NCBI GenBank assembly: GCA_964629965.1
Contig: CAZVRZ010000019.1
Span: 1 to 50,766, forward strand
Origin: CAZVRZ01 sp964629965
GTDB taxonomy: Bacteria; Chloroflexota; Anaerolineae; Anaerolineales; UBA4823
DNA: 50,766 bases
Direction of reading: 5' to 3'
The notes under the pieces were generated by a model. That model searched no databases, was not told where the DNA came from, and saw only the letters and a list, made by a program, of their open reading frames with translations. Both the position numbers and the translations under genes were made by a program. Shown piece after piece: positions 24,848 through 32,380 of this stretch (its first letter is position 1; the number at the start of each line of letters is the position of its first letter).

Positions 24848-25294
24848 TCAGTTATAGACCTCTCGAGTATCTTTATCTGTCATGGTTGGCGCAAGCATTG
24901 ACTCCCAGGCAGGTCCAGCCCAGGTTCCCAGTTTAGTATGCAGATCAAGATACTTCGTAGGGATTGGGTGCGTACCCAGAACAACCTTCACGCCATAGCG
25001 CGCTTCCAGGAAAGCTTTGAAAGTCTGGATGCGAGGACAAGGTGGGTAGCCAACCAGCATACCAGTCGCCAGGTGGATCACCTGCGCCCCATTCTTCACC
25101 ATTTCTTCGCCAGTGTACTCAATGTTACCGCCCGGACAGCCGCCGCAAGTGGTGTAGCCCACCAACTCAATTTCAGCGTCAGTGTATTGGGCGAACGCAC
25201 CTTCTTTGTTCCGTATTGCTCGCAGGCACTTCCCGCCGGCGCAAGTTCGATAGCGGTCGCATATAATGATCCCGATCTTTACTTTGTCGCTCAT
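24848..25294 (-). CDS. CGGC-domain protein
   Basis: 148 residues. Conserved cysteines appear in ICDRYRTCAGGKCLRA (Cys 12, 18, 23 approximately) and in the name-giving YTTCGGCPGGN (about 52-62), with a further PPCPRI. The family is small, mostly anaerobic, and probably binds a metal or an iron-sulfur cluster. It sits 21 bases upstream of the Mrp-IscU gene's end in the same transcript direction, supporting a metal or cluster-related role. Confidence 0.87.
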   Translation of the reverse strand: MSDKVKIGIIICDRYRTCAGGKCLRAIRNKEGAFAQYTDAEIELVGYTTCGGCPGGNIEYTGEEMVKNGAQVIHLATGMLVGYPPCPRIQTFKAFLEARYGVKVVLGTHPIPTKYLDLHTKLGTWAGPAWESMLAPTMTDKDTREVYN

Positions 25295-25315
25295 TTTTCT
25301 CTCCTGATAGGACTT

Positions 25316-26746
25316 CTACTCATTACCGGCCGCGTTTCGAATAGCTTGGCGCAGTGCATTGACTGCCAATGTGGCGCAATGCTCGTGATCTTTTGGTATG
25401 CCGTCCAATACTGCGATTAAATCTTCTGGTGTAATATGCTCTGCTTCGGTGAGTGTTTTGGTGCGAGCCATCTGGGTGATGATGCTACCGCAGGCAATCG
25501 TTGCCCCGCAGCCATCCGTGATAAAGCGGGCTTCTTGAATGGTTTTTCCTGATATTTGCAAATCAATTTGCATACTATCTCCGCACCAGCCGCGTACAAA
25601 ACCTCGGGCATCCGGCTTTTCAATGCTTCCCATGTTCTCCCGGCTTTCAATCAAATGGCGGGCTTTTTCCGAGAATGAACTGGCGCTTTTATGCTGATAC
25701 TCAATATTCAAGGTGGTGATATTCAGGAATGCTTCAACCAACGCCGGGATTTCCTTGAGGATAACCTCTTCAACTTTACCTGCGTCGCACAGGGCAGCCA
25801 CCTGTGGATCAATGGGAAGCTGCGCCAGCAGCGGCGCGCCGGCGGCCTGTGTTACCTCGGAGACATGGCTGGGGCCGAATATGAAATGCTTCTTGCTAGT
25901 CTCAGGGCAAACAAAGTAAGCCATGTTTTCAACGATGCCAACGATGGGTGTCTTGACGGCTTGTGCCATATGAATGGCTTTGCGTACGATCATGGATGCC
26001 AGGCTTTGTGGGGTTGTGACCATGATGATGCCGTTGACCGGCAGCGATTGCATGGTTGTCAGGGATGCATCGGATGTGCCCGGCGGCAAATCTATTAGCA
26101 GGTAATCCAGATCACCCCACATCACATCACCCCAAAGCTGAGTGATTGCCTTACCAATTAATGGCCCGCGCCAGATAACTGCTTGATCTTCATTTTCCAG
26201 CATGAAATTCATTGAGATGACCCTGACGCCGGTTTTGCTTCGCAGCGGCCGAATACCTACCGGCCCAGGCTCAACCGGCCCATGTAAGCCAAATAACATG
26301 GGAATACTCGGACCGGTGATATCTGCATCCAACACGCCTACCTTAAAGCCTTCACGCGCCAGCGCAGTCGCCAGCAAACCCGTCACCAGCGATTTGCCCA
26401 CGCCGCCTTTGCCGCTCATCACCGCTACAACACGCTGGATATGATTGTATTGGGCGGCTTCGCCCTCTTTGGGCTCTCCGAAGACTGCCTTACGTTCATC
26501 ATCGGTCATAGGGGTCATCTTTACCGACACTTGCTTGACTTCTGGCAAAGCGCTGATGGCAGCGCGTACATCGGCTTCGATCTGGCGCTTGAGTGGGCAG
26601 TTGGGCACAGTCAAGGCAATGGTAACTTCTACTTTATTGCCATGAACTTGCACTTCACGCACCATCTTTAGATCTGTCAGGCTGCGGTGCAGTTCGGGAT
26701 CATTGACCTGGGATAACACTTCGAACACTTTGTCTTTGTTCAGCAT
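25316..26746 (-). CDS. Three-domain Fe-S carrier: DUF59 + Mrp/NBP35 ATPase + IscU/NifU scaffold
   Basis: 476 residues from MLNKDKVF (AGGAGATTTC upstream). Residues 1-90 are a MIP18/DUF59 domain. Residues about 105-345 are an Mrp/ApbC P-loop ATPase with deviant Walker A SGKGGVGKS, ADITGPSIPMLFG and LLIDLPPGTSD; its usual CxxC reads CPET, so only one Cys remains. Residues about 370-476 are an IscU/NifU N-type scaffold with all three cluster ligands: WCGDSM, DGCGATIACGS and EHCATLA. Mrp proteins carry and hand over [4Fe-4S] clusters; fusing the scaffold to the carrier would place assembly and delivery on one chain. It lies between DUF59 and CGGC genes. Confidence 0.92.
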   Translation of the reverse strand: MLNKDKVFEVLSQVNDPELHRSLTDLKMVREVQVHGNKVEVTIALTVPNCPLKRQIEADVRAAISALPEVKQVSVKMTPMTDDERKAVFGEPKEGEAAQYNHIQRVVAVMSGKGGVGKSLVTGLLATALAREGFKVGVLDADITGPSIPMLFGLHGPVEPGPVGIRPLRSKTGVRVISMNFMLENEDQAVIWRGPLIGKAITQLWGDVMWGDLDYLLIDLPPGTSDASLTTMQSLPVNGIIMVTTPQSLASMIVRKAIHMAQAVKTPIVGIVENMAYFVCPETSKKHFIFGPSHVSEVTQAAGAPLLAQLPIDPQVAALCDAGKVEEVILKEIPALVEAFLNITTLNIEYQHKSASSFSEKARHLIESRENMGSIEKPDARGFVRGWCGDSMQIDLQISGKTIQEARFITDGCGATIACGSIITQMARTKTLTEAEHITPEDLIAVLDGIPKDHEHCATLAVNALRQAIRNAAGNE

Positions 26747-26759
26747 GAAATCTCCTATT

Positions 26760-27089
26760 TTACTTCGTAGTTTTTTTGCTTTGTTGATCAGCAAGCGCTT
26801 TCTTCAACCATACAGTAAACTCATCGCCCAATGCAAATCCAACAATTTCTACTTCTTGATCAGTTATGCCTTCTACCCTGGCGATTGCTTGTTGGATGTC
26901 AAGCGAGAGCGGCACGGCAATGGGGCAGAAGGGGGAAGATGGTCGGAACTTGCAGGTTACCCGGCCGACCTCATCTACAACCAGATCCTCGATCAACCGC
27001 ATGTGCACTATATCCACGCCGGTTTCGGGATCAATAACCTTTGATAGACTTTCTAAAACGTCTTGGCGCAAACTCTCAGAATCCGTCAT
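26760..27089 (-). CDS. MIP18/DUF59 metal-sulfur cluster assembly factor
   Basis: 109 residues from MTDSESLR with AGGAGG upstream. The DUF59 pattern VIDPETGVDIVHMRLIEDL is near residue 17, and a Cys within SPFCPIAVPLSLDIQQAI (about residue 55) matches the SufT/Paa-D cluster-targeting subgroup. The start overlaps the preceding MinD-type ATPase gene by 14 bases, and the Mrp-IscU gene follows 13 bases later. It probably helps deliver Fe-S clusters with those neighbours. Confidence 0.9.
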   Translation of the reverse strand: MTDSESLRQDVLESLSKVIDPETGVDIVHMRLIEDLVVDEVGRVTCKFRPSSPFCPIAVPLSLDIQQAIARVEGITDQEVEIVGFALGDEFTVWLKKALADQQSKKTTK

Positions 27090-28002
27090 AAGAGCCTCCT
27101 GATGAAGCCAACCGGGCCGCAACGCTTTGCCAGATGGCTGTCAGCGCCTGGCTGGAAGGAGCTTCAGGCCGATAAGCGGTGACCGGTTCACCATTCAACA
27201 TGGCTTCTGTGACGGTTGGGTCAAAGGGAATTCGACCAATCAGTTCAACGCCCAGTTCAGCACAAATCGCCTCAATCTCTGCGGCGCCCTGCGGATAAAT
27301 ATCTACTTTATTGACCACCACCAGCGCGGGGATGCGAAAGTGCGTTGTGGTTTGTAAAATGCGTTTGAGATCATGCACGCCAGCTACGGTGGGCTCCGTG
27401 ACGATTACAGCCAGGTCCGCGCCTGCTGCCGCCGCGATGACCGGGCAGCCAATCCCTGGCGGACCATCTACGATCACCACCTGGCTGCTGGTGTCCAGCG
27501 CCAACAGGCGGGCGTTTTGCTTGACCAGCGTCACCAACTTACCAGAGTTCTCCTGGGCGGGGTAAAGATCAGCATGGAAGAGCGGGCCATAGCGGCTTTC
27601 GGAGCGGTACCAGCGCCCGGCTTTTTGCGGCTCCATGTGAATAGCATCTTCGGGGCATTGATAGACACAAGCCGCACAGCCATCGCAGGCAATCGCATCC
27701 ACATCATAGGCAGGCTGTGTGTCGGTGGGGAGAATAACTGCATCGAAACGACAAGCCTGTGCGCAGTTTCCGCAGCCCTGGCAAAGCTGCGGATCAATCA
27801 CGGCCACCGAACCGCCGGTGAAGTCGTGTGTTTCAAGGCGTTCGGGGTGCAGTACCAACTCCAAGTTAGCGGCGTCTACGTCAGCGTCGGCCAGCACGGC
27901 TTTGAGGAGAAATGGGCCAGTATGCGCCAGGTAGGCAAATGCCGCTGCCAGGCTGGTTTTGCCGGTACCGCCTTTGCCGCTGAGGATCACCAGTTGTTTC
28001 AT
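27076..28002 (-). CDS. MinD-superfamily P-loop ATPase with inserted 2x[4Fe-4S] ferredoxin (copy 1)
   Basis: 308 residues. Deviant Walker A SGKGGTGKTS at residues 8-17 and VIVDGPPGIGCPVIAA (Walker B region, about 173) flank an inserted ferredoxin module with CQGCGNCAQAC (about 75) and CDGCAACVYQCP (about 107). This is the architecture of the ORP-complex ATPases of Desulfovibrio and of many archaeal NBP35-like proteins, which work with NifX-family proteins on metal clusters. A paralogue lies at 33886. It precedes DUF59 and Mrp-IscU, forming a compact cluster-handling core. Confidence 0.92.
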   Translation of the reverse strand: MKQLVILSGKGGTGKTSLAAAFAYLAHTGPFLLKAVLADADVDAANLELVLHPERLETHDFTGGSVAVIDPQLCQGCGNCAQACRFDAVILPTDTQPAYDVDAIACDGCAACVYQCPEDAIHMEPQKAGRWYRSESRYGPLFHADLYPAQENSGKLVTLVKQNARLLALDTSSQVVIVDGPPGIGCPVIAAAAGADLAVIVTEPTVAGVHDLKRILQTTTHFRIPALVVVNKVDIYPQGAAEIEAICAELGVELIGRIPFDPTVTEAMLNGEPVTAYRPEAPSSQALTAIWQSVAARLASSGGSYDGF

Positions 28003-28029
28003 GTAATGTTTATCTCCAAAGGTTTATTC

Positions 28030-28590
28030 TCAAAACACCCAAAAATACCGCGGCACCTGCTTTAAATAGCCCCGGTAAGGCTCTCCATACTGCTTCAGGC
28101 AAACCTCTTCTTCTGCCAGGATGCCAAAATGCTCCAACAGCCTGGCGGCTGCCCAAAAGGCTACCGCTATCCAAGAGCCGATGGCAATACAGGCGCCCAG
28201 CAATACTACTGAAGAAGTCACAATTTGAGGATGGCGAGACAGGTGATAGAAACCGCTCGTCACCGGCTCATCCAGAGGAGTGTTCTTGAAGTCAACAAGC
28301 GCCTTGACCAGGCCGATCAGCCCTAGCGCAATCAGGATTACGCCCACAACGAAGACCGGACTACCGATTTTGAGTGGCGTGAAGGCAAGTAAAGTCAGGC
28401 AGACGAACGCGCACAGCTTACCAGCAATGGTAAACCCCCGCTGCTTTTGGCTCCAGCTCGACCGGTCCCAGAGCCGCCTCACCACTTTTTGGGGGAAAAT
28501 CAGGAAAAGAATACCATCCGTCAACCCCAGCAGAACAATCGCCAACCAGCCGTTGATCCAGCCGATTTTCAAGGTAGGGAATAGTTCCAT
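28030..28590 (-). CDS. Isoprenylcysteine/phospholipid methyltransferase-family membrane protein (1)
   Basis: 186 residues from MELFPTLK (AGGAGG upstream). About five hydrophobic helices. The ICMT/PEMT signature region is near the C-terminus: FYHLSRHPQIVTSS (about residue 118) and YGEPYRGYLKQVPRYF (about 168), which form the SAM pocket. Its substrate could be a lipid or small thiol; bacteria of this class lack prenylated proteins, so the family name should not be taken literally. A second member lies at 28851. Confidence 0.83.
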   Translation of the reverse strand: MELFPTLKIGWINGWLAIVLLGLTDGILFLIFPQKVVRRLWDRSSWSQKQRGFTIAGKLCAFVCLTLLAFTPLKIGSPVFVVGVILIALGLIGLVKALVDFKNTPLDEPVTSGFYHLSRHPQIVTSSVVLLGACIAIGSWIAVAFWAAARLLEHFGILAEEEVCLKQYGEPYRGYLKQVPRYFWVF

Positions 28591-28626
28591 GTGGTGCCTC
28601 CTGTTCAGAAAGATTGCCAAACCAGA

Positions 28627-28731
28627 TCAAGTAAGATAATTCTTGATGAAAAATAGGATGGTTGCCAGAACGCCTGAAGCGACGATTGACATTACCAATC
28701 CTTTTGCGCCGCTTCTCAAGTCATATTTCAT
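28627..28731 (-). CDS. 34-residue single-helix membrane peptide
   Basis: The frame reads MKYDLRSGAKGLVMSIVA followed by SGVLATILFFIKNYLT and TGA. A basic/acidic head is followed by a 20-residue hydrophobic helix and a short polar tail. AGGAT lies about ten bases upstream. It fills the only wide gap between the two methyltransferase genes and has the look of a small membrane subunit. No family is recognised and it could be a decayed gene. Confidence 0.5.
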   Translation of the reverse strand: MKYDLRSGAKGLVMSIVASGVLATILFFIKNYLT

Positions 28732-28850
28732 GTTTGCATAATCCTGGCGCTCTGTGCCGGCGATGATGATAAAGCGAGGAGTAAGCTTGCAGAAAATCAG
28801 CACATCCAGGCCCGATTTTCATAAGCTTCCCTCTTTCAGGATTTTCACAG

Positions 28851-29351
28851 TTACCTGCTCGCCCGTTTTGCTTGAATATGACGGAAAATGCCTAGTAGAA
28901 AATTTGTCTGAGGCACACGCTGCACGTATTGCCGGTATTCATCCCCAAATTTGTTAACGCCATCTTGATCGGCGGCTTGAATAACTAGCCAGGTCAACAC
29001 CGCGGAAATTACACCCAGCAAAATCACCAGCCAATGTTGGGCAAGCAACATCAGCGCCAGGTTGAACAACATGATTCCGAGGAACTGGGGATGGCGGACG
29101 ATGGCATACAGGCTGGTATCGACTAGGAGCGTCGTTTCTACATAGCTTTTGCCCTTGGCTACCCCGCCTTTCCGGCGCAAAATAAAAATAGGCCCAAATC
29201 CAAAGATCAACGCGAGCACCCAGATGGCCCAGCCTGTCCATTGAAGCGTCTTTAACCCTGGCAGCTTGTAGACGAAAAAGGCCAGGATGTACTGCGCACC
29301 GGTCAGGATGCCCACAATCATGATGGCGCTGGGGGCTTTCCATGTTTTCAT
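28851..29351 (-). CDS. Isoprenylcysteine/phospholipid methyltransferase-family membrane protein (2)
   Basis: 166 residues with four or five hydrophobic segments. The SAM-pocket signature reads LYAIVRHPQFLGIMLF (about 82-97), and FGDEYRQYVQRVPQTNF (about 135-151) closes the domain. No clear Shine-Dalgarno is present; the MBL gene ends 13 bases upstream, so translation may depend on that gene. It is a divergent relative of the protein at 28030. Both flank a small membrane peptide, suggesting a lipid or quinone modification step in the array. Confidence 0.82.
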   Translation of the reverse strand: MKTWKAPSAIMIVGILTGAQYILAFFVYKLPGLKTLQWTGWAIWVLALIFGFGPIFILRRKGGVAKGKSYVETTLLVDTSLYAIVRHPQFLGIMLFNLALMLLAQHWLVILLGVISAVLTWLVIQAADQDGVNKFGDEYRQYVQRVPQTNFLLGIFRHIQAKRASR

Positions 29352-29364
29352 AAGGATTTCGCTT

Positions 29365-30204
29365 TCATTCGAACATCAACACCGTACCTGCCGGGCAGGG
29401 ATTCACTTTTTTACCAAATGCCTGCGCCAGGGCTGCCAGGGCGCGTTCGCCGGTGCAGTGGTTGAGGTACAGGCAGGGTAATCGTCCGACGCTAAGGGAA
29501 CGTATCATGCTAACGGTATGTTCCAGGGTATCTGCATCCAGGTGCGCCAGATGTATGCCGCCGACAATGGCTACAATCTCTTTGTTGAAGATATGTTGCA
29601 CGTGCGCCAGGGTATTCAATAGTCCTGCATGGCAGCATCCACAGACAACTACCAATCCGGATACCATATCCATTATCAGCGCCATATCGTCGCGGTACGG
29701 GTCGGGCAGCCAGCACCCGTTCGACCGAATGTAGTGATGAGGGCTGCGTCCTTCGAATTCTGTTCGAAGGGTAATCTCGCCAGTGGTCCAAATGTGGCTC
29801 AAAACATCCACTGGTTCGACGCTCAGGTGTAAGGAGGTGCGCTTCGCAAGGTCGGTTTGAGCCATCGCCAGGCCAATACTGCGCTGCTGCCCGTTTTTAA
29901 CGGCGTAGCGCTCTCGGAACAAATCGGGATGGGCGTACAGGGGGAGGCCGGGTCGACTATATTGTAAGAAAGCCTTCAATCCGCCGGTATGATCATAATG
30001 CGCATGACTGAGTACCAGCGCATCCATCTGGCGCAGATCTAAGCCCAACTGCGCAGCATTATGCATTAGCACATCGCCGCTTTGTCCGGTGTCAAAAAGA
30101 ACCTGACCGGAAGGGGTTTCTATGATGAAAGCAACCCCATGCTCGGCCTGCAAGGAAACGGCGTCCGATGTGTTGTTATCAACCAGGCAGCGCACTGTGA
30201 ACAT
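29365..30204 (-). CDS. MBL-fold metallo-hydrolase, COG1237 type
   Basis: 279 residues from MFTVRCLV (30204). Metal ligands are in VLSHAHYDHTGG (HxHxDH, about 68-79), with further residues in VVCGCCHAGLLNTL (about 178) and YLNHCTGE near the C-terminus. FIIETPSGQVLFDTGQSG (about 27-44) is typical of COG1237, a group annotated near pterin synthesis and often found beside NifX/MinD genes. The substrate is unknown. The start sits 1 base after the upstream gene's stop (TGAGATG), so the pair is coupled. Confidence 0.88.
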   Translation of the reverse strand: MFTVRCLVDNNTSDAVSLQAEHGVAFIIETPSGQVLFDTGQSGDVLMHNAAQLGLDLRQMDALVLSHAHYDHTGGLKAFLQYSRPGLPLYAHPDLFRERYAVKNGQQRSIGLAMAQTDLAKRTSLHLSVEPVDVLSHIWTTGEITLRTEFEGRSPHHYIRSNGCWLPDPYRDDMALIMDMVSGLVVVCGCCHAGLLNTLAHVQHIFNKEIVAIVGGIHLAHLDADTLEHTVSMIRSLSVGRLPCLYLNHCTGERALAALAQAFGKKVNPCPAGTVLMFE

Positions 30205-30205
30205 C

Positions 30206-30598
30206 TCAGGCCGCCCTAAATACTTCGATCTCTGGATGGTTGAGCGCCTCTTCACAGATCGGCCCACGCTGCAAGAAGCTTAGCGCCAATCCACTGCCGC
30301 GCACCGATAGCAGACGCTCGCCAGGCTCGATGTGGGTCTCGGGCGGCAAGACCACAAGGCCGCTTACGCCAATCTTGGTTCGCCCAACGAAGCGTGATTC
30401 TAAAACAGTGTTGTTCAGTTTCTCCGGCTGGCCAAGTGCGATTCCTCCTGATCGCTTGCTGCCGCGGATGATGATGGCGGTCTCGTTCTGTTGAAACCCA
30501 TACTCTGTATAGGCTTCCGGCGGAATCTGGATCTCACTGGCTGGGCCGACCACACACCAGCCGAACACCCATTTACCACCTTTCGCTAATTGTGGCAT
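30206..30598 (-). CDS. Unknown protein with two AbrB-like halves
   Basis: 130 residues with GAGGAG before the ATG, 3 bases after the thioesterase gene. Two similar halves are visible: VVGPASEIQIPPEAYTEYGF (about 16-36) with IIIRGSKRSGGIALG, and IGVSGLVVLPPETHIEPGE (about 77-95) with LLSVRGSGLALSFLQ. Each has the Gly-x-Ile/Val-x-Leu/Ile-Pro-Pro then Gly-Ser pattern of swapped-hairpin AbrB-type domains, which usually bind DNA as dimers. It could be a one-chain DNA-binding protein or a sensor. No close family recognised. Confidence 0.7.
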   Translation of the reverse strand: MPQLAKGGKWVFGWCVVGPASEIQIPPEAYTEYGFQQNETAIIIRGSKRSGGIALGQPEKLNNTVLESRFVGRTKIGVSGLVVLPPETHIEPGERLLSVRGSGLALSFLQRGPICEEALNHPEIEVFRAA

Positions 30599-30601
30599 CG
30601 T

Positions 30602-31072
30602 TTACTCCTCGCGAGCATACAATTTCCAACCGAATCGGCCCTCTACTTCATTCGTATTAAGCAGATGCGGGGACATGTCTGTGTATAGAATATCTGCCTC
30701 GGCCAGGATGCCTTGTCCATTGCCGGATATCTCGGCGTGCGCCAGAGTGCGACTGGCGCGACGTTTGAGCAGCCAGCCGGTTGCTTCAAGCGGCACACCG
30801 ACCGGCACAGGCTGGCGAAAGCGCACCTGCATGCGAGCAGTAACAAAGAAACGGTCGGGATGCCCAATCATGATTGTACGCCCGGCGACTTCATCCAGAA
30901 TTGAAGCCACGATGCCACCGTGCGCCATGCCAGGATAACCTGCATGCTGCAGGTCAATGACAAAATGGCTGAAAACCCGGTCGCTGCCATTGTCATAAAA
31001 ACGCAGGCGCAGCCCGGATGTGTTTTCCAGGCCGCAAGCAAAACAGGAAGTGGAGTTATATTGTGGGTTCAT
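30602..31072 (-). CDS. PaaI-type hotdog-fold thioesterase
   Basis: 156 residues. The hotdog signature GYPGMAHGGIVASILDEVAGR (about 46-66; given here in part: AHGGIVASILDEVAG) holds the catalytic Asp/Glu region, followed by FVTARMQVRFRQPVPVG (about 76-92), typical of PaaI/4HBT acyl-CoA thioesterases. An N-terminal CFACG pair suggests a metal or disulphide. No Shine-Dalgarno is visible and a hairpin at 31121 separates it from the peroxiredoxin gene, so a separate promoter is possible. Confidence 0.88.
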   Translation of the reverse strand: MNPQYNSTSCFACGLENTSGLRLRFYDNGSDRVFSHFVIDLQHAGYPGMAHGGIVASILDEVAGRTIMIGHPDRFFVTARMQVRFRQPVPVGVPLEATGWLLKRRASRTLAHAEISGNGQGILAEADILYTDMSPHLLNTNEVEGRFGWKLYAREE

Positions 31073-31120
31073 TGTATAAAAAGCAGCAGGGGGGATTGCT
31101 CTGCCGCCTGAGCGGGGGCC

Positions 31121-31151
31121 AAATCGGCCGCGATACCCTCACGGCCGATTT
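31121..31151 (-). terminator. Hairpin after the peroxiredoxin gene
   Basis: AAATCGGCCG (31121-31130) is a perfect inverted copy of CGGCCGATTT (31142-31151) around 11 bases. It lies 23 bases past the peroxiredoxin stop on the minus strand. Only TTT follows, so it may be a partial terminator or an mRNA-stability element dividing the long array. Confidence 0.45.
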
Positions 31152-31173
31152 CACCTTGAACGCTATTGATATT

Positions 31174-31887
31174 CTATTCCATGTTGGGTTTCCAAACCTG
31201 CCAGACCTTTCCCACCAGGTCTGGGCCGGGTTTGAGCGTCATTTTGCCTGGTTCCCAACCGGCGGGGGTGGCTTCTTTGCCGCCCGTGGCGCGCACGTGT
31301 TGGAAAGCCTGAATCTGGCGCACGGACTCGGAGAACTTCCGCCCGACTGGCGGGGTGAGCACTTCCATAGCCTGGATCACGCCATCTGGGTCGATGATGA
31401 ACCGGCCGCGCAGTTCGATGCCCTGGTTCTCATCCCAAACGCCGTAGGCTCGTCCAACGTTGCCAGCCTGGTCGGAGGCCATGTGGAAGGGGACGCCGCC
31501 TTCAACCATTTTCGAAAGCTCGTTGTCGTTCCACATCTTATGGACAAAGTGGCTGTCCACGCTGACCGAGATCACTTCAACGCCCAGTTCTTGCAGCACC
31601 GGATATTTGTCAGCGACCGCTGACACTTCAGTCGCTCAGACAAAGGTGAAATCGCCGGGGTAGAAGCACAACAACACCCACTTGCCAGCAAAATCAGAGA
31701 GCTTGACAGGGGTGAACCCACCCCGGTAGTATGAAGGGGCGGTGAAATCGGGGGCTTTCTGGCCAACACGGGCAGTCATTGGGGGAGCCTTCCTTTCTTG
31801 GAGTACGGGGGGGGGATTGGTTGAGGGGGGTGGTGCGTCTGTTGCTACTGAGCCCGTTACGCGGGCGCATCCTACGCTTTCTGCCAT
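31174..31887 (-). CDS. Selenocysteine-containing peroxiredoxin (AhpC/TSA family)
   Basis: 237 residues when UGA at 31638-31636 is read as Sec84. The frame continues without shift: before it FYPGDFTFV, after it ATEVSAVADKYP, the place where AhpC-type peroxiredoxins have the peroxidatic Cys (FTFVC-P-TE). VGQKAPDFTAP precedes, and RGRFIIDPDGVIQ and PAGWEPG follow. The usual resolving Cys before PAGW is Thr, so resolution needs another thiol, perhaps Cys7 of the N-terminal extension. A SECIS-like hairpin follows the UGA. Starts: ATG 31887 (AAAGGAG upstream) or ATG 31779 (AAGGAAGG upstream, matching the family N-terminus). A hydroperoxide reductase beside NifX, cytochrome and Fe-S genes. Confidence 0.87.
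31609..31635 (-). promoter_or_regulatory. Bacterial SECIS-like element
   Basis: In the mRNA, 11 nt after the UGA, GUCAGC pairs perfectly with GCUGAC (31624-31619 with 31614-31609) around the loop GGUC (31618-31615). The distance and the GGUC-type loop closely match the minimal SECIS of E. coli fdhF, which SelB recognises. It overlaps the coding sequence, as bacterial SECIS elements do. Confidence 0.75.
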
Positions 31888-31923
31888 AGTATCTCCTTTC
31901 TAAGATTGGATTTGATCTACTTG

Positions 31924-32340
31924 CTAATGCAGCCGTTCAACCTGATCAACGATCGTGCCGGCGATATAAGCTGCAACTGCTTCTTCGATTGAGGCAATAT
32001 CGGTCACCACAGGGCGGATGCCGCGCATCTTCATGCTCTCGTAGGCGCCCATGCCCATGCCGCGGCAAAGCAGAGCTTCACAATCGGCAATCGATTCTGC
32101 CATCTGCAGATGTTTATTGTGCGAGGCGGCATCCATGCCGTGCGGCTGGCCGGGATGTTCCTCGGCGTGCGGCTGGTTGGCAAAATGAGCATGCCCTAGC
32201 TTCTGGCGCATTTCGCTCTTCACAACCTGGCCATTTTCTACCGTGACCACCAGGTAATATGGAGCGCGGCCGAAATGTTGGCTGATGGTGATTCCGTCTT
32301 CGGTGATGGCGGCGACTTTTGTAGTTGAAACATTGGTCAT
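31924..32340 (-). CDS. NifX/NifB-family protein with His-rich insertion
   Basis: 138 residues, AAGGAG before ATG. The dinitrogenase cofactor-binding fold shows ISQHFGRAPYYLVVTVENG (about 19-37) and LLCRGMGMGAYESMKMRGIRP (quoted in part: CRGMGMGAYESM). Between them, about residues 50-80, a loop holds eight or nine His in GHAHF, NQPHAEEHPGQPHG and ASHNKH, unusual for the family and likely to bind metal. Such proteins carry Fe-Mo or Fe-S-type clusters in ORP or nitrogenase systems; no nitrogenase gene is present here. It sits between the triheme cytochrome and the selenoprotein. Confidence 0.9.
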   Translation of the reverse strand: MTNVSTTKVAAITEDGITISQHFGRAPYYLVVTVENGQVVKSEMRQKLGHAHFANQPHAEEHPGQPHGMDAASHNKHLQMAESIADCEALLCRGMGMGAYESMKMRGIRPVVTDIASIEEAVAAYIAGTIVDQVERLH

Positions 32341-32380
32341 ATAGTTCTCCTTAAATGTGTGATAAAGATAGGTGCTATGC

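Noticed and set aside
31018..31623. 201-residue plus-strand open frame opposite the peroxiredoxin
   Set aside because: It lies antisense to a gene with clear homology on the minus strand, has no ribosome site and no recognisable domain.
31636..31638. In-frame TGA as a simple nonsense mutation or sequencing error
   Set aside because: The flanks match peroxiredoxins exactly around the peroxidatic position and a SECIS-like stem is correctly placed. I keep the error explanation only as a check.
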